Position numbers and translations under genes: made by a program
Shown: one piece after another, positions 1 to 7,594 of the stretch
How positions within the stretch are numbered: position 1 is the stretch's first letter
Layout: each line of letters begins with the position of its first letter
NCBI GenBank assembly: GCA_035622975.1
Contig: DASPUH010000058.1
Location: forward strand, 1-47,920
From: DASPUH01 sp035622975
GTDB lineage: Bacteria; Chloroflexota; Limnocylindria; Limnocylindrales; CSP1-4
DNA: 47,920 bases
Direction of reading: 5' to 3'
The notes under the pieces: generated by a model
The model's input: only the letters and a program-made list of their open reading frames with translations
Databases searched by the model: none
What the model was told of the DNA's origin: nothing

Positions 1-101
1 CCGGATCCGGCGATCGAGCGGGTGGCGCGGTCCAGGATCGCCTGGCTCCGGTCGTCGGGCAGATCGGGGCGCAGGACGAGCATGAGTTCGTAACGGCGCA
101 T
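1..101 (-). CDS. rpsF: 30S ribosomal protein S6, 5' part only
   Basis: The reverse strand from an ATG at 101-99 encodes MRRYELMLVLRPDLPDDRSQ and continues off the left edge after 34 residues. This matches the N-terminus of ribosomal protein S6 (first beta strand RRYELMLVLRP), which binds 16S rRNA with S18 in the small-subunit platform. A strong Shine-Dalgarno, GGAAGGAGG, lies just upstream (about 110-118 on the plus strand as its complement). In most bacteria rpsF is followed by ssb and rpsR, which would lie outside the window. A TAGACT -10-like hexamer on the minus strand at 189-184 would give a leader of about 77 nt. Confidence 0.93.
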   Translation of the reverse strand, partial: MRRYELMLVLRPDLPDDRSQAILDRATRSIAGS

Positions 102-183
102 GGGCCGGGGCCTCCTTCCCATGGGGATGGCTCGGCTCGACGGGGCGCGAGGTCGGCGACGGCCGGGCTGAAAGGACCGGCGG

Positions 184-210
184 AGTCTAACACGGACCGT
201 CTGCTAGACT
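184..210. promoter_or_regulatory. Divergent -10 hexamers between rpsF and the CpaE-like gene
   Basis: Two TAGACT hexamers lie back to back: minus strand at 189-184 (toward rpsF) and plus strand at 205-210 (toward the CpaE-like gene). The latter is preceded by TGC, an extended -10 form. TAGACT recurs upstream of several other genes here (2869-2864, 4450-4445, 34579-34574), which supports its use as a -10. No convincing -35 is visible. Confidence 0.45.
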
Positions 211-251
211 CCCGCCGCACCCGTCCCACGGTCGTCGAGGTACCGATCCGC

Positions 252-1469
252 TTGCCCTCCAGCTCCGTCCTCCTCCTGGCGAGTGACGCGTCGTCCGCCG
301 AGACCATCCGAACGAGCATGGCGAGGGTGGGCTACGAGGTGGTGGTCACGGCGGACGTGGAGGATGCCTTCCGCCGAGCCGCCGACCAGGCGCTCGTGAT
401 CGTGGATGCGCCCGGCGGCGAGCGTGCGCCGCGCGACATCTGCCGCGACCTGCGGGCGACCCCCGCCCTGGCCCGGATCCCCGTCCTGTGCATCGCCCAG
501 AGCAACGACGTGGAGGAGCGTGTCGGGTTCCTGGAGGCCGGTGCCGACGAGGTCATGGTCAAGCCCTTCGATAGCCGCGAGTTGGAGGCGCGGGTGGAAG
601 CGCTGCTCGTGCGCTTCCAGCACAGCCGCGACCTGGCCCCCATCGTGGTGCCCGGCGCGCCCGGCGTGGCCACGCGGAAGCTCATCGCCTTCTTCAGCCC
701 CAAGGGTGGCGTGGGCACGACGACGGTGGCGGTCAACGTCGCGGTGGCCCTGGCGGGCTTCCGCCCCGAGCGAGTCGCCCTGTTCGATCTGGACCTGCAG
801 TGGGGCCAGGTGGCGACCCACCTGGACCTGCGGCCGCGATCCACGGTGGTCGAACTCTGCCGCGACAGCCAGGCGCTTGCCGAGCCGGAGCTCATGCGCA
901 CCTACGCCGAGCGCCATGCCTCTGGCCTGGCCGTCTACTGCGCGCCGCCACGTCCCGACCAGGGCGAGCTGGTGACGGGTCCCGACCTGACGCAGGTCCT
1001 GGAGGGTGCGCGCCGGGTGTACGACGTGGTCGTCGTCGACGCCGGGTCGCAGCTCGACGAGCGGAGCCTCACGATCCTGGAAACGGCCGACGAGGTGGTC
1101 CTGGTCTTCTACCCGGAGATCGCCGCCATCAAGGCCCTGCTGTCGCTCCTCGAGGTGCTGGCTGACGTTGGCGGTGTGGGCAGCAAGACCACCTTCGTCA
1201 TCAACCACCTGTTCATGCGCGAGCTGCTGAAGACGCGCGACGTGGAGAACACGCTCGGAGCGCGCATCGCGTTCGAGCTGCCCCATGAGCCGGTGGTCCA
1301 CCTGAAGGCCGTGAACGAGGGCGTCCCCGTCGTGCGCGGCGCAGCACGCAGCCCGGCGGCCGAGGCACTGGTGCGCCTGGCGCAGCAACTGGTGGGCACG
1401 ACCCATCGGGACGCGGTGATCCTGCCCGACACCCGCAAGGGCCTGGGCTCCCGCCTGCGGCGTGCCTGA
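252..1469 (+). CDS. CpaE-like protein: receiver-like domain plus MinD/ParA-family ATPase
   Basis: 405 aa. Residues about 4-122 fold like a response-regulator receiver, with Asp52 in LVIVDAP and Lys104 in VMVKPF. The usual Thr/Ser after beta-4 is Ala82 (LCIAQ) and only one of the N-terminal acidic pair remains (Asp12), so phosphorylation may be weakened or lost. From about residue 143 comes a ParA/MinD-type ATPase with the deviant Walker A KGGVGTTT (151-158) and Walker A' Asp180/181 in LFDLDLQWG. This arrangement is that of CpaE/TadZ, which localises Flp/Tad pilus machinery, but no other tad gene is visible. The start is TTG, chosen because it begins the receiver fold and follows GAGG at 237-240. 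ATG starts further in would cut the domain. Family call is firm; function in pilus assembly is inference. Confidence 0.85.
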   Translation: MPSSSVLLLASDASSAETIRTSMARVGYEVVVTADVEDAFRRAADQALVIVDAPGGERAPRDICRDLRATPALARIPVLCIAQSNDVEERVGFLEAGADEVMVKPFDSRELEARVEALLVRFQHSRDLAPIVVPGAPGVATRKLIAFFSPKGGVGTTTVAVNVAVALAGFRPERVALFDLDLQWGQVATHLDLRPRSTVVELCRDSQALAEPELMRTYAERHASGLAVYCAPPRPDQGELVTGPDLTQVLEGARRVYDVVVVDAGSQLDERSLTILETADEVVLVFYPEIAAIKALLSLLEVLADVGGVGSKTTFVINHLFMRELLKTRDVENTLGARIAFELPHEPVVHLKAVNEGVPVVRGAARSPAAEALVRLAQQLVGTTHRDAVILPDTRKGLGSRLRRA

Positions 1470-1481
1470 CGAGGGGTCGCA

Positions 1482-1510
1482 GGGGGCGGCCGGGACGCCA
1501 GAAGGCCCCC
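1482..1510 (+). terminator. Possible hairpin terminator after the CpaE-like gene
   Basis: A GC-rich inverted repeat begins 13 nt after the stop codon: GGGGGCGGCC pairs with GGCCCCC across a 12-nt loop, with one bulge. There is no T-tract, so an intrinsic terminator is only suggested by position between convergent genes. Confidence 0.3.
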
Positions 1511-1633
1511 GCGGGTAGCTGTCACACCGGGGAGCCCGGGTCCCGCGAGGGCCCTGGCGATGGTGTACCGCAGTCGGTTTGCCGCTGACCTTGCGATGGT
1601 GCTTCGGCGCACCGAACCGGCCTCGCAACCGGG

Positions 1634-2476
1634 TCAGGGCGGGCCGGCGCCCTCCAGGGCGACGTAGACCGCATCCTGGACCTCGGGGGCCTGGAGGTAG
1701 CCAGGCAACGCGTGGTGCCACTCCGCTTCGTTGCGGACCTCCGTGGCGTGGATCCGGTCGGGCGGCGCGAAGTCACCGCGCAGGCCCTCCTGGAACGAGC
1801 CGTGAGCCACCGGGTCGCCCTTGGCGTGGAAGTTGCGCCACCGGGCAACGCCGGCCGGCAGCTGGATCGGCCGGCTGCCGCGCCAGGCCTGCAGGTGATC
1901 CTGCGCCGGCCCCAGCCCGAGCGGCGATCCGACCGTCAGCAGCGTGACGCCCCGAGCGGCGAACTCGGCCTCGCCCAGCACGTCGTACGCGACGACCGAT
2001 CCCAGCGAGTGAGCCAGCACCACGACGGCGCCCGGATGCCGTCGGAGGGCGTCGCGGAACCGCTCGCGCATGCCGTCGGCGAGCACGAGCTCACCGTGCA
2101 GGTAGCCGCTCACCTCGCGGTAGAACGTGCGCAGCGCATGCGGCATCTCCTGTGACCCGGCCGCGTCGCGCGACCGGTGATCCAGCGGACCCATCGCCGC
2201 CGCCAGCCTGACGAGGAACGTGTGGGCGGCATGCTGGTGTCCCGCTGCGACGACGGACGGGTGGAGCAGCTGATACGGTCGCTCCGGGGGTTCGGCCTCG
2301 CCGGACACCACGACGTCGCCGGCCGGTGTGACGAGGTCGGCGTAGTACGCGAGGTCCGTCTGGCCGTGCGGCCGCGTCCCGAACAGCAGCTCGTCGTGGA
2401 AGGGCAGCCAGTCGGGTTCGGGCGGCTGCAAGCCGGCCCCGTGGACGTGGATGAGGACCGGACGAAGGGCTGCCAT
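1634..2476 (-). CDS. Alpha/beta hydrolase, lipase/PGAP1-like
   Basis: 280 aa. The N-terminal strand and oxyanion loop read LIHVHGAG (residues 8-15). The nucleophile elbow is AHSLGS with Ser157, Asp221 in HAKGDPVAH is a plausible acid, and His254 or His255 near the C-terminus (EWHHALPGYL) is a plausible base. The enzyme is likely cytosolic, as no signal peptide is seen; the substrate is unknown. The ATG at 2476 is preferred because upstream codons are only the shadow of the neighbouring VOC gene. Its start lies 8 nt after the VOC stop, so the two are probably one transcript and translationally coupled; its own Shine-Dalgarno is weak. Confidence 0.8.
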   Translation of the reverse strand: MAALRPVLIHVHGAGLQPPEPDWLPFHDELLFGTRPHGQTDLAYYADLVTPAGDVVVSGEAEPPERPYQLLHPSVVAAGHQHAAHTFLVRLAAAMGPLDHRSRDAAGSQEMPHALRTFYREVSGYLHGELVLADGMRERFRDALRRHPGAVVVLAHSLGSVVAYDVLGEAEFAARGVTLLTVGSPLGLGPAQDHLQAWRGSRPIQLPAGVARWRNFHAKGDPVAHGSFQEGLRGDFAPPDRIHATEVRNEAEWHHALPGYLQAPEVQDAVYVALEGAGPP

Positions 2477-2484
2477 CCGGCAGC

Positions 2485-2844
2485 TCAGCTGGGCCTCGAA
2501 GGGCCGACCACCGGGCTCGGGTGCTGCGGCTGGTACACGGGCAACCGGGCCCCGCCGGGCATCGTCATGACGGCGATGCGGCCCCATCGCTCCGTGTGCA
2601 CCGGCTCGAAGATCGCCCCGGCCGCCGTGAGCCGGGCTATCGTGGCCTCCAGGTCGTGGCACATGAGGTAGAGCTCGTGGCGTTCTTCGTCGGCCGGGTG
2701 GACCGCCACCTCTGCCGGCGGCAGGGCGAAGATGAGCCATCCGCCGCCAGCGTCCACCGACGCCAGGCCCAGCGCATCGCGGATGAAGGACCGCGTCTCC
2801 TGCGCCGCCGGCGTGAAGATGATGAGGTGTGCCCCGTCGATCAT
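2485..2844 (-). CDS. Small VOC (glyoxalase/bleomycin-resistance) family protein
   Basis: 119 aa, one beta-alpha-beta-beta-beta pair. It opens with DGAHLIIFTPAAQETRSFIR, where the first strand and helix carry the usual His and the R-F-I-R-D segment. Later parts are LYLMCHDLEATIARLTAAGA (second module) and the closing strand ARLPVYQP. VOC proteins bind a metal and small molecules; the substrate is not predictable here. The start is well supported by AGGAGG 5 nt upstream of the ATG, and a TAGACT -10 lies at 2869-2864. It leads a two-gene unit with the hydrolase at 1634-2476 and is divergent from the methyltransferase. Confidence 0.82.
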   Translation of the reverse strand: MIDGAHLIIFTPAAQETRSFIRDALGLASVDAGGGWLIFALPPAEVAVHPADEERHELYLMCHDLEATIARLTAAGAIFEPVHTERWGRIAVMTMPGGARLPVYQPQHPSPVVGPSRPS

Positions 2845-2863
2845 GCGATCCTCCTGACGACCG

Positions 2864-2901
2864 AGTCTAGACGGCCGGGGCGGCGGGGGCTGCCGTAGAG
2901 T
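2864..2901. promoter_or_regulatory. Compact divergent promoter region, VOC gene and methyltransferase
   Basis: Only 63 bp separate the two starts. Minus strand: TAGACT at 2869-2864, then a short leader with AGGAGG before the VOC ATG. Plus strand: TAGAGT at 2896-2901, exactly 6 nt before the methyltransferase ATG, which would place the transcription start on the A of the start codon. Confidence 0.5.
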
Positions 2902-2907
2902 CAGGTC

Positions 2908-3567
2908 ATGGCCGACTCGTCCCGTGCATTCGTGCTGCGCCACACCCGGCTGCGGCCGGTCCCAGGGCTCGAGGCGATCCGCCTGCACCTCGCGGACGAT
3001 GTCGTGAGCCTGTGGCACGCCGTCCAGGTGGAACGGGCCGATCCAGACCCCGCCCTGCCATTCTGGGCCGTCGCCTGGGCCGGCGGCCTGGCCGTCGCGC
3101 GATACCTGCACGAACACCCGGATGTGGTGGCCGGCCGCCGCGTCTTCGACCTCGCCTCCGGTTCTGGGCTCTGCGTCATCGCCGCCATGCGGGCCGGCGC
3201 GGCCGCGGGGACCGGCGCGGACATCGACCCGTACGCCGCGGCGGCCATCACGCTGAATGCGCGCGTTAACGGCTGCCGGGTGTCCGTGCTGCGGCGTGAT
3301 GTCCTGGACCAGGAGGTGCCGGACACCGACGTCATCCTGGCCGGCGACTGCTGCTACGAGGCGACCCTGGCGGCGCGGCTGCTGCCCTGGCTGCAGCGCG
3401 CCGCCTCGCAGGGCATCGACGTCCTGCTGGGCGATCCCGGCCGCCGCTACCTGCCCCGCGAGGCCCTGGCTGAACTCGCCGCGTACGACCTCCGTACGAC
3501 GAGCGAACTCGACGACCTCGCCCTCAGGCAAGGTCGCGTGTATGCCCTGCGGCCGATGGGCACCTGA
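2908..3567 (+). CDS. Class I SAM-dependent methyltransferase, ETFB-lysine methyltransferase-like
   Basis: 219 aa. Motif I is VFDLASGSGL (79-88). The acidic loop after beta-2 is ADIDPYAA (104-111). GDCCYE (146-151) and GDPGRRYLP (175-183) sit at the positions where the ETF-beta/calmodulin lysine methyltransferase group (related to L11 methyltransferase PrmA) has its catalytic and post-VI motifs. It probably methylates a protein lysine using S-adenosylmethionine, but the target is unproven. No Shine-Dalgarno is visible; instead a -10 hexamer lies 6 nt upstream, suggesting a leaderless mRNA. This supports the ATG at 2908. Confidence 0.8.
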   Translation: MADSSRAFVLRHTRLRPVPGLEAIRLHLADDVVSLWHAVQVERADPDPALPFWAVAWAGGLAVARYLHEHPDVVAGRRVFDLASGSGLCVIAAMRAGAAAGTGADIDPYAAAAITLNARVNGCRVSVLRRDVLDQEVPDTDVILAGDCCYEATLAARLLPWLQRAASQGIDVLLGDPGRRYLPREALAELAAYDLRTTSELDDLALRQGRVYALRPMGT

Positions 3568-3760
3568 TCCAACGGCCCAGGCCCTCCCGCGGGACCCCTG
3601 CAGCCACGGTCAGGTCTGGCTCCGCGGCGACTGCGGATCGTCGTCGCGACCACGGCAGGAGGGCGCCCCATACCGGGCCATCCGTCACGCCGCGCGGCGC
3701 GGCCGCCCGACGCTCCCCACTGGTCGCGACCGACCACGACGCGGCTACACTCTGAGCGGC

Positions 3761-3970
3761 ATGCTGCAGGTGGTGGCGACCGCGATCGGCCTCGTGGTGA
3801 TAGCTACCGGCGCCCTCGAGGTGTGGCTGAGTTTCCACGCTGACCATCCGATCAGGGTGCGGATGAGCCAGGGTCCACTGGTCAGGTCGCCCGCGATGCT
3901 GCGATGGCAGGGCATCGTCCTGTTCGCCATCGGCGTGTTCATCATCGCCGAGTGGGTCGTCATCCGATAA
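3761..3970 (+). CDS. Small membrane protein, two transmembrane helices
   Basis: 69 aa. Helix 1 is about residues 3-25 (VVATAIGLVVIATGALEVWL) and helix 2 about residues 48-67 (the stretch around GIVLFAIGVFIIAEW), separated by a basic loop with IRVRM and VRSPAMLRW. I do not recognise the family. The plus-strand TACACT at 3746-3751 is 9 nt before the ATG, giving a predicted leader of about 3 nt. A second tiny membrane gene follows after 13 nt, so the two likely form an operon. Confidence 0.65.
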   Translation: MLQVVATAIGLVVIATGALEVWLSFHADHPIRVRMSQGPLVRSPAMLRWQGIVLFAIGVFIIAEWVVIR

Positions 3971-3983
3971 GAGGTGAGTCGCC

Positions 3984-4121
3984 GTGAGCGGTTGGCGATC
4001 GCCGGACGAGGCGGCGGTCCGTCGCTACCGAGTGGTCGTGCTGGTGGCCATCGTGGCGTTCGCCACGATCCTCATCATCGCCCTAGGCATCACCATCCTC
4101 ATCGGCGCGGGCCTCGACTAG
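3984..4121 (+). CDS. Very small single-pass membrane protein (45 aa)
   Basis: GTG at 3984 to TAG at 4119-4121. The product has a basic N-terminus (MSGWRSPDEAAVRRYRV), one long hydrophobic helix (VVLVAIVAFATILIIALGIT and on) and ends GAGLD. A clear Shine-Dalgarno GAGGTGA sits 6 nt upstream of the GTG, right after the stop of the preceding small membrane gene. Positive residues before the helix predict a cytosolic N-terminus. The close spacing suggests the two are co-expressed and may work together. Family not recognised. Confidence 0.6.
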   Translation: MSGWRSPDEAAVRRYRVVVLVAIVAFATILIIALGITILIGAGLD

Positions 4122-4349
4122 ATCGCGCCGAGGGATGGAGCGGGGCGCCCCGAGAGTCCGCCCGATGGCTATGGAACGCCGACCACGGGGATGTCGAACT
4201 CGAACCGGTACCCCGCGCGCCCTGGAGCACATCGGCCGTGACCGGCGGGCTGGAGGACTGGCTGATGCGGAACTCGTAGGTGGAGGCCGCGATCACGGCC
4301 ACCAAGCCGGTGGTAAGCACCGGGAATCGCAACGGGCTGACTCCAGTTC

Positions 4350-4435
4350 TGGTACCGGAGGCAGGACTCGAACCTGCATGACCTCACGGTCAGCCGAGTT
4401 TAAGTCGGCCGCGTCTGCCGTTCCGCCACTCCGGC
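4350..4435 (-). tRNA. tRNA-Leu(UAA)
   Basis: Reverse-strand cloverleaf: acceptor GCCGGAG paired with CTCCGGT, anticodon loop CTTAAAC giving UAA, a long class II variable arm (TGACCGTGAGGTCA), T-loop GGTTCGAGTCC and an encoded CCA at 4352-4350. Position 1-72 is a G-U pair. A TAGACT -10-like hexamer on the minus strand at 4450-4445 would place transcription about 3 nt before the tRNA 5' end. Confidence 0.95.
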
Positions 4436-4704
4436 GCTGGCCCGAGTCTACAGGCGGCCCGAGGTCGTCGGTGACGAGAGAGCCCGGGCCGCACCTGAGC
4501 CGACCGGGGCTCCTCGAGCTGACCGCGCCGCGCGCAGCAGCGGGGCCAGGGCGCGAAGTCCGACGCGAGCCGGGCCCGCGGGAAACGCCTATTGCGGGAG
4601 CGCAGGTCGCGACCGGCCCACAAGCATGCTCCGCGGCGAGGTCGTATGCAGTACCGTTGTGCGCCGCGCCGCCTGGCGCAGACGCCGGGGGAGGAGGGTT
4701 CGTC

Positions 4705-5556
4705 GTGCTCGTTCGTCGCCTGGCTGCCGTGGTCGGCGTTGGCGCCTTGTTCCTCCTCGTGACCGGCCCGGCACTGGCCGTGACGCCGACGGGCACCCTC
4801 GACCAGAAGCACGAGTGCGCCGCCACCGACTGCAACACGATCGCCTCGCCCTTCGTGCCGGGCGGGGATGCCCTGTACCCGGCGTGGTACTCCCAGAACG
4901 GCGAGTCCGCCCTGACCGTCAACCTTGCGCAGACGTTCACCGCGGGGATCAGCGGCAAGCTCACCGGCGTCCAGATCTACGCCAACGGCCGCGACGTCGG
5001 CGGGACGAGCGGCGTCCCGACCAACTTCACCGTGCAGATCGAGTCCACCACGGGCTCCGACCACCATCCCTCCGGGACGGTGCTCGCCACGACGACCGTG
5101 CCCTACCCGGCCACCACCACCGTCGACTGGATGGACGCGAACTTCGCCTCCCAGCCGACCGTGGCGGCAGGGACGGTCTATGCCATCACCCTGGCCGACC
5201 TCGACTGGCAGATCCCCGACGATGCGTGGCTGCGCTGGGAGCTCGACTCAGCAACCGTCGGCGACTACACGAACTACGCCGGTGGCGACGCATGGGCGGC
5301 CACTGGGTCGACCTGGGCATCCCTGTACACGGTCCTCAACGACGGCGACACCGGCAACGCCGACTTCGGTTTCCGGACCTACGTCCAGGCGGCCGCAGGG
5401 GCGCCGTCGGCCACCGCGACCCAGCCCGCGACGACCACCCTGGCGAGCCCCTCCCAGGGCAACGACGGTCCGCTCCTGGTGATGCTGGCCGCGGGCGCGC
5501 TGCTGTCGCTGGCCTTCTTCAGGCTCGGGGCGCCGCGCCGGACCGACCGCCGCTAG
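4705..5556 (+). CDS. Secreted, C-terminally membrane-anchored surface protein
   Basis: 283 aa. An N-terminal signal peptide (LVRRLAAVVGVGALFLLVTG, cleavage likely after PALA) leads to a beta-rich extracellular region of about 210 residues with stretches such as LTVNLAQTFTAGISGKLTGV and VYAITLADLDW. These resemble the 'choice-of-anchor'-type jelly-roll domains found before cell-surface anchors. A Thr/Ala/Pro linker and a C-terminal transmembrane helix (PLLVMLAAGALLSLAFF) followed by RRTDRR hold it in the membrane; there is no LPXTG. The GTG start is supported by GGGGGAGGAGG about 7 nt upstream. Function unknown, probably structural or adhesive. Confidence 0.75.
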   Translation: MLVRRLAAVVGVGALFLLVTGPALAVTPTGTLDQKHECAATDCNTIASPFVPGGDALYPAWYSQNGESALTVNLAQTFTAGISGKLTGVQIYANGRDVGGTSGVPTNFTVQIESTTGSDHHPSGTVLATTTVPYPATTTVDWMDANFASQPTVAAGTVYAITLADLDWQIPDDAWLRWELDSATVGDYTNYAGGDAWAATGSTWASLYTVLNDGDTGNADFGFRTYVQAAAGAPSATATQPATTTLASPSQGNDGPLLVMLAAGALLSLAFFRLGAPRRTDRR

Positions 5557-5579
5557 GCACGGACTTGCCGAGACAGGCG

Positions 5580-5993
5580 ATGGCGGATGAGCCCGGGTGG
5601 CACCTGCCTGAGAAGGGCACCATCGCTTACGCGGTCACCCAGGAGGCCGCGACCGAGCGCGCCTTCACGGGCGCCTACTGGGATAACCATGAGGACGGCG
5701 TCTACCGCTGCGTCGTGTGCCACGCGCCGCTCTTTGACGCCGGCCAGAAGTTCGAGTCGGGCACCGGCTGGCCCAGCTTCTACGACGTCACGGAGGATGG
5801 GCGCGTGAGCACCGTCTCCGACCGCTCGCACGGCATGGAACGGATCGAGGTCCGGTGCGCGTCGTGCGGCGCCCACCTGGGCCATCTGTTTCCCGACGGC
5901 CCCTGGCCGACGGGCCTGCGGTACTGCATCAACTCGGCGGCGCTCGACTTCCAGGGTCGGGCGGGCGAAGCAGAGAAAGGGTCCGACCGATGA
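5580..5993 (+). CDS. msrB: Peptide-methionine (R)-S-oxide reductase
   Basis: 137 aa, the normal size of a single-domain MsrB, which reduces methionine-R-sulfoxide in proteins. The zinc site is two CxxC pairs: Cys44/Cys47 (CVVC) and Cys93/Cys96 (CASC). The catalytic Cys116 lies in the signature RYCINSAAL, preceded by GAHLGHLFPDGP. ESGTGWPSF (59-67) is the substrate-pocket segment. The ATG at 5580 begins a typical N-terminus (WHLPEKGTIAYAVTQ). It starts 23 nt after the surface-protein stop and overlaps the next gene by 4 nt (ATGA), so it belongs to a small operon. Confidence 0.95.
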   Translation: MADEPGWHLPEKGTIAYAVTQEAATERAFTGAYWDNHEDGVYRCVVCHAPLFDAGQKFESGTGWPSFYDVTEDGRVSTVSDRSHGMERIEVRCASCGAHLGHLFPDGPWPTGLRYCINSAALDFQGRAGEAEKGSDR

Positions 5994-6613
5994 CACAATC
6001 CCGTTCCAGGATCGCCCTCGTGGGCCTGACCTTCCTCCTGGCGGCCTGCTCCGGGAGCGCCACGACCGCCAGCGGCACGCCCGTGAGCGGCGGCGGCGCG
6101 ACGCCGACGGTGTCCACGCCAGCTCCGACGATAACGCCAGCAGCGACGCCGACGGCGGTGCCCAGTCCGGCCGGATCGGCGGCCCTCGGTTCCCTCCCCC
6201 CGGGGTTCAACGCGTGCACGCTGCTGACCGCGGCGCAGGCCACGGCCGTCAACGGCAGCACCTACCCTGCGGGCGTCAACCACGTCCTCAACGGCGGCTT
6301 CATCGAGTGCGTGTGGCAGACGCCGACGCCGCCGAGCAGCATCACCCTGCAGGTGCTCTCCACGTCCGGCGACACGTCAGCCCAGGAGGCGTACGCCAAG
6401 GCGGAGGCGTCGGTCCATGGGTTCTCGCAGACACCCGTGACCGGCGTGGGCGACGAGGCGGAGATCGCCCGCGCGCCCGCTGGCGTCAACACGGGCGGGA
6501 TCTACGTCCGCAAGGGCTCGCTCTTCTTCGACGTCGTGTACCTCGGTGGAACGGCGCCGACCGATGATGGGCTCACGGCAGCCGCCACGCTCGTGCTGGG
6601 CAATCTGCCCTAA
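5990..6613 (+). CDS. Lipoprotein, DUF3558-like
   Basis: 207 aa. The signal peptide ends in a lipobox, FLLAAC, with Cys20 as the predicted lipidated residue. A Ser/Thr/Pro/Gly-rich spacer (about 21-65) is followed by a domain beginning FNACTLLTAAQATAVNG with a second Cys in FIECVWQTP. This Cys-Leu-Leu-Thr ... Cys-x-Trp pattern is typical of DUF3558-type lipoproteins of high-GC gram-positives; function unknown. Its ATG overlaps the msrB stop by 4 nt, and AGAAAGGG about 8 nt upstream can serve as Shine-Dalgarno. Confidence 0.8.
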   Translation: MTQSRSRIALVGLTFLLAACSGSATTASGTPVSGGGATPTVSTPAPTITPAATPTAVPSPAGSAALGSLPPGFNACTLLTAAQATAVNGSTYPAGVNHVLNGGFIECVWQTPTPPSSITLQVLSTSGDTSAQEAYAKAEASVHGFSQTPVTGVGDEAEIARAPAGVNTGGIYVRKGSLFFDVVYLGGTAPTDDGLTAAATLVLGNLP

Positions 6614-6624
6614 GGCCCCGAGCG

Positions 6625-7332
6625 ATGCCCGCTGCGCCGATCATCCTGGTTCCCGGCTTCTGGCTCGGCGCGTGGGCCTGGGACGAGGTCGCCGACTTGC
6701 TCCGCAAGCAGGGCTTCCACGTCACGGCACTCACGCTCCCCGGGCTCGAGTCGGTCGATGCCGACAGGTCCTCCGTGCGCTTCTCGGACCACGTCGACGC
6801 GATCGTGGACGCCGTGGTCGCCGCCAAGATCCCGGTGGTCCTCGCCGTCCACAGCGCGACCGGCTTCTCGGGCTACGCGGCCAGCGACCGCGTGCCCGAG
6901 CGGATCGCGGCGATGGTGTACGTGGACACGGCGCCCGGCAAGGGCGCCCTCGACCCTAGCTTCGCGGGCGCCCAACGACCGCTCGTCTGGGAGGACCTCG
7001 TGGCCGAGGAGAACCTCGACGGTCTCAGCGAGGAGCAGCTCGCGACGTTCCGGCAGCGAGCGGTGCCGGTGCCGGGGGCGCTGATCCGCGAGGGGGCTGA
7101 GCTCACGAACGACGCCCGATGTGACATCCCGAGCACGATCATCGCCACGGGCTACACCTCCGCCGCGTACCAGAAAGCCGCCGCGCAGCACGACCAGGCG
7201 TGGCTGGCCGGCCTCGACGAGTTGCGCGACGTCACATGGATCGACCTGCCGACGAGCCACTGGCCGATGTGGTCGCGGCCGGCCGAGCTGGCAGAGATCA
7301 TCGGGCGCATCGCCACCGAGCGCGGGACCTGA
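6625..7332 (+). CDS. Alpha/beta hydrolase
   Basis: 235 aa. It opens with IILVPGFWLGAWAWDEV, the oxyanion-hole loop of EST/hydroxynitrile-lyase-type hydrolases. The nucleophile elbow is VHSATG with Ser77, and His212 in LPTSHWPMW is the likely catalytic His. It is cytosolic, with no signal peptide. It lies 11 nt after the lipoprotein gene and is probably the last gene of the surface protein-msrB-lipoprotein-hydrolase unit. Substrate unknown; an esterase or a C-C bond hydrolase is possible. Confidence 0.83.
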   Translation: MPAAPIILVPGFWLGAWAWDEVADLLRKQGFHVTALTLPGLESVDADRSSVRFSDHVDAIVDAVVAAKIPVVLAVHSATGFSGYAASDRVPERIAAMVYVDTAPGKGALDPSFAGAQRPLVWEDLVAEENLDGLSEEQLATFRQRAVPVPGALIREGAELTNDARCDIPSTIIATGYTSAAYQKAAAQHDQAWLAGLDELRDVTWIDLPTSHWPMWSRPAELAEIIGRIATERGT

Positions 7333-7354
7333 TCCCGACCCTGGGCGGCGAGGG

Positions 7355-7400
7355 GTGGAGGCGATGAGCGGATTCGAACCGCTGAATAGAGGTTTTGCAG
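7355..7400 (-). repeat. Duplicated 3' half of tRNA-Cys (attachment-site-like remnant)
   Basis: These 46 bp match 10883-10928 at 45 positions in the same orientation; the only difference is T7365 against C10893. The block covers the encoded CCA, acceptor 3' strand, T-arm, variable region and anticodon arm up to the GCA anticodon of tRNA-Cys, then the similarity stops. A lone 3' tRNA half separated from the intact gene is the classic footprint of site-specific integration into a tRNA gene. Confidence 0.8.
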
Positions 7401-7594
7401 TCCGGCAGGTAGCGTCCGCGGGCGTCTGGCGGCGTCCGGCTTCGTGTTTGACCGCCGTTCCTAGGCAGCCGTCTTGATCGCCTGCATCCGGCCCGGTGGC
7501 ACCTCTGTTGCTACCACGGGGAGGGGCGGAACGCCGGCGGCTCTACGCCGATCCGCTGCGATGGGTATTGCCGCGGATCTCCGCGGGCGCGGCG
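7401..7594. other. Left-end non-coding DNA of the island
   Basis: About 190 bp between the tRNA-Cys remnant and the first island gene. I find no gene, tRNA or recombinase fragment in either strand. A short open reading frame ending at the minus-strand stop near 7464-7462 has no recognisable protein motif. Confidence 0.4.

Noticed and set aside
1634..2740. A 368-codon version of the alpha/beta hydrolase with a longer N-terminus
   Set aside because: The first 88 codons are the shadow of the VOC gene, which has its own Shine-Dalgarno and family motifs.
4099..4332. Minus-strand frame beginning MRFPVLTTGLVAVIAAS, signal-peptide-like
   Set aside because: The protein-like part ends after about 35 residues, a plausible continuation (GYRFEFDIPVVGVP) lies in another frame, and no homologue is recognised; at most a decayed gene.
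7401..7594. Search for an integrase or recombinase fragment beside the tRNA-Cys remnant
   Set aside because: Both strands read without R-H-R-Y or serine-recombinase motifs; only a short meaningless frame ends near 7462.
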